Assembly (NCBI GenBank): GCA_025360665.1
Contig: JANYBU010000223.1
Location: 1-7,185, forward strand
Reading direction: 5' to 3'
DNA: 7,185 nt
Origin: Nitrospira sp.
GTDB lineage: Bacteria > Nitrospirota > Nitrospiria > Nitrospirales > Nitrospiraceae
The position numbers and the translations under genes are program-made. Positions within the stretch are counted from its first letter, which is position 1. Each line of letters begins with the position of its first letter. The notes below the pieces were generated by a model, which worked only from the letters and a program-made list of their open reading frames with translations, searched no databases and was not told where the DNA came from. Of this stretch, positions 1-6,145 are shown piece by piece.

Positions 1-2389
1 GGACGACCTGCGTGCGAATGGAGAGGCGGCCCGCCGGAGGGGTCTCGATGATTGAGAGATCACGCACGCTCGCCATGGCCATCTGCAAGGTGCGAGGAAT
101 CGGGGTGGCTGTGAGCGTCAAGACGTCGACTTGGGTGCGAAGCTGCTTCAGGCGTTCCTTGTCTTTGACGCCGAACCACTGTTCCTCATCGATGATCACG
201 AGACCCAGGTTATGGAACACCACATCCTTTTGGACGAGCCGGTGTGTGCCGATCACTACGTCGACGCTGCCGGCCGCCACATCCTTGAGAATAGCTTTGG
301 CCTCCTTCGGCGATTGGAATCGGGAGAGCAAGGCCACGCGAGCCGGGAACGGCGCGAACCGTTCAGAGAAGTTGTCGTAATGTTGGTGGGCCAACAGGGT
401 CGTGGGAACGAGCACCGCCACCTGACGATTATCTTCTACAGCCTTAAAGGCTGCCCGCATGGCCACTTCCGTTTTTCCGTACCCGACATCGCCGCACACC
501 AGACGGTCCATCGGTTTACTGGACTCCATGTCGTGCGTAATATCTTCGATCGCTTTGAGTTGATCCGCCGTTTCTTCATACTCAAACGCGGCTTCGAACT
601 CGTGGTACATCGTGCTGTCGAATCCGTAAGCATGGCGTGTTACGAGTTCACGGTTGGCATAGAGGTCAACCAACTCGTGGGCCATCTCCTCGATGTCTTG
701 CTTCACGCGCGCGGTCGTCTTGGCCCAACTGGTGCCGCCCAACCGTTCAAGACGCGGCGCATGGCCTTCCGCCCCGCTATACCGCTGCACATGGTTGAGC
801 TTCTCCAGCGGGACGTAGAGTGTGTCGCTGCCGGCGAATTCGAGAATCAAATAGTCGCTGTCGAAGTCCTGTACCGAGAGGCGCTTGAGACCTCGATACT
901 TGGCGATGCCATGCTGGACATGGACGACATAGTCGCCCACGTTGAGATCTTCCAATGAAGAGAGGAAGGTCGCGGCTTTACTCTTGGCCTGCGGCTTGTG
1001 GCGCGCGCCTTTGGCAAACAGTTCTTCTTCCGTCAGGATGGCTAGGCGCAAGTCCGTGGCGAGGAATCCCGCGGACAAATCGCCATGTAAGACGTAAAAC
1101 GGCGCTTTGGTTTTACTGGAAGCGGTCCAGGCCCCCACTGTCCATTCCATCGCCGGTACATCGTGCTCGCGCAAGAGCGCCAGCAAGCGATCCACTTGGC
1201 CGCGACTTCTTGCGACGAGCACCACGCGACATTCCTCTCGCAGGCGATCCATGATGGCCAGGGTTTGGCTGAAGGGCATCCCGCGAGCCCCGAGGCCTGC
1301 GCTGGCCGGGATCTGAGCGGGAAAGGCCTGGACCGGACTCCAGGACGCATCGCTCGCGGTGAGCGGCTCGAGCGCGAGGGTGGGCCATCCGTTCGTGTGA
1401 TCCATGAGTTCCGGCCAGGAAAGAAACAACCGCTCTGGTGACGGGTAGGGCACGACCGTCTCCCGATCGGCGTGGCGGAGATAGCCGTCGTCGATCTTGC
1501 TCCAGAGGTCTGCGCAGGCCCCTGTCAAGGCAGCCGGCTGATCCAGGACCAATACAGGCTGTTCGGCAAAATAGTCGAAGAGGGTGCCCATGTCGGGATA
1601 GAGATCCGGCGCGCGCCACTCGGCATCTGCTGGAATGGGAGCAAGGGCATCCAGCGAAGTCTCCGCACGCAGATATTCCCGCGCGGGAAGGACCATCGCT
1701 GAATCGAGTTTCGCGGTGGATTTCTGCGTGGCGGGATCGAACAGGCGGAGCGAATCGATGGTTTCGCCAAGAAATTCGACGCGAAGCGGGTCGGCATAGG
1801 CCGTCGAGAAAATATCCACAATGCCGCCTCGAATACTGAACTCGCCGGGAATTTCCACCACTGAGACTCGGCGGTAGCCGAGACGTAAGAGTCCTCCGGT
1901 GAGGGCCTCTCGCTCAATCGTGCCGCCCCGCTTGAATTGTAGGGTGGTGCGGGTGAAGGTCGTGACGGGCAACAGCCGTTGCATCAGGGCCGCGATGGAG
2001 GTGACCAGACAGGTCTGCGGTGCGGTTCGGATGTGATGCAGGGTGTTCATCCGGCGTGCGATCAGACTGACATGGGGCGCGCTGCCCTCGTATGGCAAGG
2101 TTTCCCATCTTGGGAACAGGGCGAGGGGAGCCGTCGGAAGGCCGATGAGATCATGGAAAAAGTGTAGGTCATCAAAGAGGCGCTCAGCCGCCTCGTCCGA
2201 TCCGGTAACGATCAGCCACGACCGATGTCCCAGATTTCCCAACTGGGGATGCAGAAGTGCGGTGAGGGCAAGCCCGGCGGTGGAGCCGTGTAAGCCGGTG
2301 ACAGAGGGACGGCCTGTCTCGCCGGCCAGTGCCGCGGCGACAGGAACGAACCATTGGGATGCTGATACTGTGGAGACCGTATCGGACAT
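1..2389 (-). CDS. mfd: Transcription-repair coupling factor Mfd (N-terminal 796 residues; 3' end beyond the left edge)
   Basis: Mfd is an ATP-driven DNA translocase that removes RNA polymerase stalled at lesions and recruits UvrA. I translated the minus strand from ATG at 2389 and found one uninterrupted frame to the left edge. The UvrB-like N-terminal module includes RWETLPYEGSAPH near residues 95-107 and GEFSIRGGIVDIF near 190. The RNA-polymerase-interacting (CarD-like) domain starts at GDYVVHVQHG, residues 485-494. The motor domain has Walker A GDVGYGKT at 633-640 (K639), motif Ia VPTTLLAHQHYDNF, motif II DEEQ at 734-737 and motif III TLTATPIPRTL soon after. The second RecA lobe, TRG motif and C-terminal domain lie outside the window. 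Residue 738 is Trp (DEEQWFGV), where I remember Arg in E. coli Mfd. No in-frame start exists between the upstream in-frame TGA and this ATG, and no good Shine-Dalgarno precedes it. Identity is certain; only the 3' end is missing. Confidence 0.97.
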   Translation of the reverse strand, partial: MSDTVSTVSASQWFVPVAAALAGETGRPSVTGLHGSTAGLALTALLHPQLGNLGHRSWLIVTGSDEAAERLFDDLHFFHDLIGLPTAPLALFPRWETLPYEGSAPHVSLIARRMNTLHHIRTAPQTCLVTSIAALMQRLLPVTTFTRTTLQFKRGGTIEREALTGGLLRLGYRRVSVVEIPGEFSIRGGIVDIFSTAYADPLRVEFLGETIDSLRLFDPATQKSTAKLDSAMVLPAREYLRAETSLDALAPIPADAEWRAPDLYPDMGTLFDYFAEQPVLVLDQPAALTGACADLWSKIDDGYLRHADRETVVPYPSPERLFLSWPELMDHTNGWPTLALEPLTASDASWSPVQAFPAQIPASAGLGARGMPFSQTLAIMDRLREECRVVLVARSRGQVDRLLALLREHDVPAMEWTVGAWTASSKTKAPFYVLHGDLSAGFLATDLRLAILTEEELFAKGARHKPQAKSKAATFLSSLEDLNVGDYVVHVQHGIAKYRGLKRLSVQDFDSDYLILEFAGSDTLYVPLEKLNHVQRYSGAEGHAPRLERLGGTSWAKTTARVKQDIEEMAHELVDLYANRELVTRHAYGFDSTMYHEFEAAFEYEETADQLKAIEDITHDMESSKPMDRLVCGDVGYGKTEVAMRAAFKAVEDNRQVAVLVPTTLLAHQHYDNFSERFAPFPARVALLSRFQSPKEAKAILKDVAAGSVDVVIGTHRLVQKDVVFHNLGLVIIDEEQWFGVKDKERLKQLRTQVDVLTLTATPIPRTLQMAMASVRDLSIIETPPAGRLSIRTQVV

Positions 2390-2477
2390 AGTGTAACAGG
2401 CTAGGGAACAGCTAGTTCCTCATTGCAACATTTCGATGGCCGACAGGTCAGGAATAAAATAAGAAGAAAATAGCTGA
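2390..2477. other. Intergenic leader between mfd and the repeat
   Basis: This is the upstream region of mfd. Read on the minus strand it starts with an AT-rich run (positions 2451-2474) that differs from the GC-rich surroundings and could hold a promoter, although I could not fit a convincing -35/-10 pair. Nearer the gene there is a short inverted repeat, GGAAC at 2405-2409 and GTTCC at 2415-2419. The ten or so bases before the mfd ATG contain no Shine-Dalgarno-like sequence. I see no small gene here. Confidence 0.5.
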
Positions 2478-2494
2478 GCAGGATGCTCAAACAG
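2478..2494 (+). repeat. Left terminal inverted repeat of copy 1
   Basis: GCAGGATGCTCAAACAG pairs with 2632-2648, with a single mismatch at its eleventh base. Confidence 0.8.
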
Positions 2495-2530
2495 TTCGTC
2501 CAGCAAGGCCGCAGCAAGTGAAAGCCGGAG

Positions 2531-2550
2531 ACGTACCCTCTAGGGTACGT
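2531..2550. repeat. Perfect palindrome inside repeat copy 1
   Basis: ACGTACCCT (2531-2539) and AGGGTACGT (2542-2550) are exact reverse complements separated by two bases. This could form a compact hairpin or cruciform, or act as a binding site. It sits near the middle of the 173-base element. The partial copy near 4424 does not contain it. Confidence 0.85.
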
Positions 2551-2631
2551 TGAGGACCAGAACGAAGCGAGAACGCTGCATGGGAAAATGCGCGTCTTGG
2601 CGCGCCGAGGTCGGGCGGGTGAGAAGAGCGA

Positions 2632-2648
2632 CTGTTTCAGCATCCTGC
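2632..2648 (-). repeat. Right terminal inverted repeat of copy 1
   Basis: CTGTTTCAGCATCCTGC is the partner of 2478-2494. The matching tip of copy 2 at 4486-4502 reads CTTTTTCAGCATCCTGC, one base different. Confidence 0.8.
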
Positions 2649-3130
2649 TACGCGGTGGTTGAGCGAATGCGTTGGATCAGCGACGTGGTGGAAACGTCGG
2701 GGACCAGGGGAATGGTACGGACGATTCCGCCGCGCGCTTCCACGATCTCGCGGCCGACGATCCGTTCCACCGCCCAATCTCCGCCTTTGACAAGGACATC
2801 CGGTTGCAATGCGGCGATCAGGCCTTGGGGGTCCGGTTCGTTGAACAGGATAACATAATCGACACAGCCGAGCGCAGCGACCACTTCCGCCCGCTGAGCG
2901 TCCGAGACGATCGGCCGGTCGGGTGCCTTGTTCAAGCTCCTGACCGACTCGTCGCTGTTAACGGCGACGACAAGCAGGTCGCCGAGGGCCTTGGCCGCCT
3001 GCAGATAACGGGTGTGTCCAATGTGCATGAGATCGAAACAGCCGTTGGTGAAGACGATCCGTTTCTTTTGTTCGCGGGCTTGTTGCAAGAGCGGAGCGAG
3101 TTGCTCCTTGGTCATGACCTTCGTGGGCAT
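2648..3130 (-). CDS. rfaE2: D-glycero-beta-D-manno-heptose 1-phosphate adenylyltransferase (stand-alone RfaE domain II)
   Basis: This cytoplasmic nucleotidyltransferase joins ATP and heptose 1-phosphate to give ADP-heptose, the precursor of LPS inner-core heptose. The 160-residue protein is a complete cytidylyltransferase-fold domain. It has FTNGCFDLMHIGH at residues 27-39, with the HxGH nucleotide-binding motif at 36-39; NSDESVRSLN near 58-67; VKGGDW at 114-119; and the family's closing motif STTSLIQRI at 147-155. It matches the C-terminal half of E. coli HldE, so the kinase half (RfaE1) must be encoded elsewhere. The ATG at 3130 gives the usual family length; an in-frame ATG five codons later is an alternative. 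It lies 46 bases after dinB and is probably co-transcribed with it. Its TAG stop is formed by the first three bases of the downstream repeat. Confidence 0.95.
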   Translation of the reverse strand: MPTKVMTKEQLAPLLQQAREQKKRIVFTNGCFDLMHIGHTRYLQAAKALGDLLVVAVNSDESVRSLNKAPDRPIVSDAQRAEVVAALGCVDYVILFNEPDPQGLIAALQPDVLVKGGDWAVERIVGREIVEARGGIVRTIPLVPDVSTTSLIQRIRSTTA

Positions 3131-3176
3131 GGTCCCATCATACCGGCTGCAGGCCTGGATGGAAAGAGCAAGAACA

Positions 3177-4334
3177 CTACTCGGTGTCGTCGTGGCTCAC
3201 GCCGCCTAACCCAATCACCGACGACCCGTGCTTGGTAATCAGCGCGTCCATCGTCTCAATGGCTTTCGTCCGCCGTTGGTCGAACAGCCCGGGCGGCGTG
3301 GGCGTCAAAGAGGAGAGCGCGAGCCCGGCCAAGCGGTACTCGGTGTCGGGCCGAATGAGTTCCTGTAGCGCGTGTTGGATGGTCGGCCACATGTCGGGAT
3401 CGTAGTTCAGCGAGTGCGGAAAGCGATGCTGCTTGGTCGTGATGGCGAAACGGGCGTTTTTCAGCTTCACCGTGCAGGATCCGGCGGCCAATCCTTCCTG
3501 TCGGAGATCCCGCGCCAGGTCGCGGAGGAATCCGCGCAGGGTTCGCTCAAGAAAAGGACGATTATGCGTATCGTGTTCGAATGTGATCTCGTGGCTGAGG
3601 CTTTTGGATTCGCGATCGGCCACCACCGGTTCGTGGTCGATCCCCCGCGCCAGCTCTCGAACCCAGTGGAGTCGCGTGCCGAAGATATGACGCAAGGGTT
3701 GATCCCAGCGTTGGTCCAACAGCTCGCCGATCGTCTTGAGTCCGAGCGGTTCCAGGCGCGCGGCGGTTTTGGGACCGATCCCCGGCAATGCGCGCAGAGG
3801 CTGCGGCGCTAAGAATTTTTCTTCCGTACCCGGTGGGACCGTCACCAGTCCATCCGGCTTGTGACTATCCGCTGCAATTTTGGCGACGGTCTTGCCGGTC
3901 GCGACGGCGATGGTGCAGCGCAATCCCGTGGCCTCGCACAGCGCATCCTTCACGAGTTGTCCGAGTGAGCGAGGATCGGGATGGCGGGTCTGGAGCTGTG
4001 TCGTGTCGGCATAAAACTCGTCGATGCTGCTCCATTCGGTGAGCGGGAATAACTGATCGGTCACGGCCCGCATCGCATCATGCAGCTGCCGATACAGGGG
4101 CCGATCAGGAGGAAGCAGAATGAGGTTGGGACAGAGCTGGAGGGCTTTCGCCGTCGGCATCGCCGAGTGGATGCCGAATGGCCGCACGGCATAGCTGGCC
4201 GCGGCGATGATTCCACGTGGCGGTGGACCGCCGACCGCAACCGGTTTACCGGCGAGGCTTGGGTCCTTCACCACGGCCGCTGAGGCGAACATGGCATCCA
4301 CGTCCCCGAACAGGATCTGGCGAGACCAGCGCAT
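3177..4334 (-). CDS. dinB: DNA polymerase IV (Y-family translesion polymerase DinB)
   Basis: DinB inserts nucleotides opposite damaged bases so that stalled replication can continue. The 385-residue protein has all Y-family catalytic parts. The first metal-binding motif is GDVDAMFAS, with D11, D13 and the steric-gate aromatic F16. YAVRPFGIHSAMP spans 48-60. The second metal motif is SSIDEFYAD, with D105 and E106. A helix-hairpin-helix, LPGIGPKTAARLEPLGLKT, covers 183-201. The little-finger domain spans roughly 245-355 and ends with a degenerate clamp-like PPGLFD near 347-352. The N-terminal motif differs from the usual VDMDAFFASVE, so this is a divergent but apparently intact DinB. The start is supported by GAGGA (4345-4341) six bases before the ATG. 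Its promoter probably lies between 4335 and 4501; I found no recognisable LexA box there. Confidence 0.95.
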   Translation of the reverse strand: MRWSRQILFGDVDAMFASAAVVKDPSLAGKPVAVGGPPPRGIIAAASYAVRPFGIHSAMPTAKALQLCPNLILLPPDRPLYRQLHDAMRAVTDQLFPLTEWSSIDEFYADTTQLQTRHPDPRSLGQLVKDALCEATGLRCTIAVATGKTVAKIAADSHKPDGLVTVPPGTEEKFLAPQPLRALPGIGPKTAARLEPLGLKTIGELLDQRWDQPLRHIFGTRLHWVRELARGIDHEPVVADRESKSLSHEITFEHDTHNRPFLERTLRGFLRDLARDLRQEGLAAGSCTVKLKNARFAITTKQHRFPHSLNYDPDMWPTIQHALQELIRPDTEYRLAGLALSSLTPTPPGLFDQRRTKAIETMDALITKHGSSVIGLGGVSHDDTE

Positions 4335-4423
4335 GGATCATCCTCAAGTAGGTCGTTTGTGAAGCGTCGTCGGGTACATGAATCAATCGTCTTGCGAGAT
4401 ATGTTTCACGCTTCATGGGTGCT
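4335..4423. other. Upstream region of dinB
   Basis: The gap between dinB and the partial repeat holds the dinB ribosome binding site next to the gene and a separate inverted repeat: TGAAGCGT at 4360-4367 and ACGCTTCA at 4408-4415, exact over 8 bases with a 40-base loop. Promoter elements are likely here but not clear enough to call. None of this stretch matches the left half of repeat copy 1. Confidence 0.45.
4341..4345 (-). promoter_or_regulatory. Ribosome binding site of dinB
   Basis: Minus-strand GAGGA lies six bases upstream of the ATG at 4334. It is one of the few clear Shine-Dalgarno sites in the window and supports this start. Confidence 0.65.
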
Positions 4424-4504
4424 GAGAACGCCGATCGGGGAAAGACGCGTCTCTGTGCGCCGGGGTGGGCGGGTGAGACAAGCGACTTTTTCAGCATCCT
4501 GCTA
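4424..4504 (-). repeat. Partial intergenic repeat (copy 2)
   Basis: The 81 bases align with 2569-2650 of copy 1. Over the last 60 aligned columns I count 52 identities, seven mismatches and one gap. Shared blocks include GGGCGGGTGAGA and TTTCAGCATCCTGCTA. The half carrying the palindrome and the left inverted terminus is absent, so this copy is truncated or belongs to a shorter variant. Its tip, TAG on the minus strand (4504-4502), is the stop codon of the sprT-like gene, the same arrangement as copy 1 with rfaE2. Confidence 0.85.
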
Positions 4505-5143
4505 GAACCTAAAGGACAATTGGATCCGTTGCAAGAGAGTGGGAGGGGGTGTAGGAGGAGGCTCGTGCTGGACCTGACTCACCGATCCCAATTCTTGTAG
4601 TAATCCCCGACAGATGCCGCAATGGTGTCGACGCGGCTGAATCGTTCGGCGTTGGCGTCGGTAGACTCGACCGCATTGCCTGCAGCGCCAGGCAAATCGC
4701 GTGAGGGCGAGGACTTCCTTCTGTAACGAATGGTAGATGGTGATCGACAGGGTGCCGTCCCGATTCATCTCGGTCATCTTGCGGAGAAAATCCGCCCCAT
4801 GATTCGGCCGCCGTTTCAGGATGTCGTACTGCCATTGATGAATCATTTCGTGCGCCAGCGTATTCACGATCTCTTGCTCGCCGTACTCGCTTCGTTGGGC
4901 GGCCTGTTGGAGCAAGGGAAGGGATAGGCGAATCTCGCGCCTGGTCGGCGGGCGAAGACCATCCTGATCCAGCCGTGGCCGCGGTCCTCGACGACTCACG
5001 AACATGCCGACCGAGGAGGTCAAGCGGCGGCTCCAGACGAGATCGATTGGGAGCAGCAGGCCCGCGAAGTAGCGGGCATTCACTTCGCTCCACATCTGGG
5101 TCAGATGCTGCGAGGTCACCGGAGGGGATTGGCGTGAAGACAT
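4502..5143 (-). CDS. SprT-like zinc metalloprotease with C-terminal zinc ribbon
   Basis: The 213-residue protein belongs to the SprT/Spartan-like family. The metalloprotease motif is AHEMIHQWQ with H98, E99 and H102, followed by the third ligand in NHGADF (H115). A zinc ribbon follows: C154-x-x-C157, then HHCGIC with C175 and C178. The tail is rich in Pro and Gln. In eukaryotes Spartan degrades proteins crosslinked to DNA and works with translesion polymerases; bacterial members are poorly characterised, so the substrate here is inference. The location two genes from mfd and next to dinB fits a DNA-damage role but does not prove it. The ATG lies 9 bases after the TGA of the DHS-like gene, implying co-transcription, without a strong Shine-Dalgarno. 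The TAG stop is contributed by the downstream repeat. No secretion signal is evident. Confidence 0.9.
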   Translation of the reverse strand: MSSRQSPPVTSQHLTQMWSEVNARYFAGLLLPIDLVWSRRLTSSVGMFVSRRGPRPRLDQDGLRPPTRREIRLSLPLLQQAAQRSEYGEQEIVNTLAHEMIHQWQYDILKRRPNHGADFLRKMTEMNRDGTLSITIYHSLQKEVLALTRFAWRCRQCGRVYRRQRRTIQPRRHHCGICRGLLQELGSVSQVQHEPPPTPPPTLLQRIQLSFRF

Positions 5144-5152
5144 GCGAAGGGG

Positions 5153-6145
5153 TCATCCCAATTCTTCGTGGACTGCCGCGGCCAGCAACGGCACCATGAT
5201 TTCGTGGTGGCCGATCAGGGAGTAGCCTTTCCCGCCCTTCTGGGTCGGCCGACGTACTACGTTGGTGAGCGGGCGGTAGTGAGCCAAGAAGTCCATATCC
5301 ACGGTCGTAATGTTGGTTAGATCGTGACCAAGATTGCGCCCCAGTGACACCGTTTTTAGGAAGACTTCCGGCAAAATGACGGCAGAACCGAGATTGAGAT
5401 ACACGCCCCCCTCCATCCCCGACACGACAGCCGCAAGCCGTCGAAAGTCCAGCAGCGAGGTCGCTCCAATGGCGGCTCCGTCCGCGGCAGGATGCATATG
5501 GATGATGTCGGTCCCGATGGCGACGTGCACGGTCACCGGAATACCGAGCCGCGCTCCGGTCGCCAGGATGCTCGTTTCGCGATGGGGAAACTGCCCCTGG
5601 CGTCGGTTGATGTAGTGGCCGACGGACTCGCCGAGCCCCTCGCGATCGCGGGCCCCGCGGACGATCGCCTCGTTCAGCATGCAGCCGGTTTCTTCCGCCA
5701 TTCCGAAGCGTCCCTCGTCAATCTCCGTGTCGACTTCCTCAGACGTGTGCCCCATGAGCGCCAATTCGAAATCGTGAATGATCCCGGCGCCGTTCATGGC
5801 CACGGCCGACACGATCCCTTGCTGCATGAGGTCCACGAGTATCGGACTCAATCCGACTTTGACGACGTGTGCGCCGATTCCCACAATGACCGGTCGGCCC
5901 TTGCGATGAGCCTTCGCGACGGCTTTGGCGACCGCGCGCAACGTTTTCACGCCGAGGATATCCGGCAGCGAACGATAGAACTGGCTGAAACTGCCTCCAC
6001 GGTGCCAGGGACGGGCAAAGTCGGAGACACGAACCTTACTGTGCCGCTTCTTGAGCGGATAGGTCGTGAGATCCGTCACATTGATCGGCGCGATCAGCTT
6101 CGGGGTCGTAATGGGGGGCCGTTGCCGGTCAGGAGGCTTTGCCAA
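5153..6145 (-). CDS. Deoxyhypusine-synthase-like protein (function unknown)
   Basis: The 330-residue protein resembles the deoxyhypusine synthase (DS) family, a Rossmann-like NAD-dependent fold acting on spermidine. Family-like segments, counted from the TTG, are VIVGIGAHVVKVGLSP (86-101), AMNGAGIIHDFELALMG (116-132), GIPVTVHVAIGTDIIHMHP (201-219) and GGVYLNLGSAVILPEVF (246-262), then the C-terminal MVPLLAAAVHEEL. Aligned by hand with remembered human DHS, the catalytic SWGK lysine segment falls on VRRP (297-300), so the lysine is missing there, and eIF5A is not expected in bacteria. A true deoxyhypusine role is therefore unlikely. The start is uncertain: GTG at 6169 opens the longest frame and GTG at codon 23 is possible, but TTG at 6145 has GAGGA eight bases upstream. 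It overlaps gmhA by 17 bases and is followed closely by sprT, so it is probably translated from a shared message. It appears soluble, with no signal peptide. Confidence 0.85.
   Translation of the reverse strand: MAKPPDRQRPPITTPKLIAPINVTDLTTYPLKKRHSKVRVSDFARPWHRGGSFSQFYRSLPDILGVKTLRAVAKAVAKAHRKGRPVIVGIGAHVVKVGLSPILVDLMQQGIVSAVAMNGAGIIHDFELALMGHTSEEVDTEIDEGRFGMAEETGCMLNEAIVRGARDREGLGESVGHYINRRQGQFPHRETSILATGARLGIPVTVHVAIGTDIIHMHPAADGAAIGATSLLDFRRLAAVVSGMEGGVYLNLGSAVILPEVFLKTVSLGRNLGHDLTNITTVDMDFLAHYRPLTNVVRRPTQKGGKGYSLIGHHEIMVPLLAAAVHEELG

Larger units (their letters stand above)
2478..2650 (-). repeat. Full-length intergenic repeat with inverted termini (copy 1), MITE/REP-like
   Basis: This 173-base element is bounded by a 17-base imperfect inverted repeat: GCAGGATGCTCAAACAG at 2478-2494 and CTGTTTCAGCATCCTGC at 2632-2648, with 16 of 17 positions complementary. 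A perfect palindrome lies near the middle (2531-2550). The right-hand 82 bases (2569-2650) match a second copy at 4424-4504. The element contains no credible gene; the open frame across 2401-2643 starts inside the repeat and has a composition unlike a protein. Its right tip, TAG on the minus strand (2650-2648), is the stop codon of rfaE2. The layout suggests a small non-autonomous mobile element or a REP-like transcript-end structure. From memory it resembles repeats common between Nitrospira genes, which I could not verify. Confidence 0.85.

Noticed and set aside
131..958. Long plus-strand open frame of 275 codons
   Set aside because: It is the antisense of mfd. The minus-strand frame encodes well-conserved Mfd motifs throughout, and the plus-strand product has no recognisable motif.
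2401..2643. Small minus-strand open frame of 80 codons starting MLKQSLFSPA, with a similar start (MLKKSLVSPA) at 4497
   Set aside because: The similarity comes from the shared DNA repeat. The two frames diverge outside the repeat, no ribosome binding site is evident, and the composition is not protein-like.
2672..3238. Plus-strand open frame of 188 codons
   Set aside because: It lies antisense to rfaE2 and the end of dinB, is low in recognisable motifs and is explained by the GC-rich codon bias of the real genes.
4335..4501. LexA/SOS box upstream of dinB
   Set aside because: I looked for a CTGT-N8-ACAG or GAAC-N4-GTTC type dyad and found none. The 8-base inverted repeat there does not resemble a known SOS operator.
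2478..4504. Composite mobile element bounded by the two repeat copies around rfaE2 and dinB
   Set aside because: The two copies flank dinB and rfaE2 in direct orientation, but copy 2 is only a half element, the enclosed genes are housekeeping types and no transposase is present.
4509..5156. Minus-strand open frame of 215 codons whose ATG overlaps the DHS-like stop as ATGA
   Set aside because: The overlap looks operon-like, but the frame is +1 to the sprT-like gene, which carries the HExxH and zinc ribbon. This product is a low-complexity Pro/Ser/Arg shadow.
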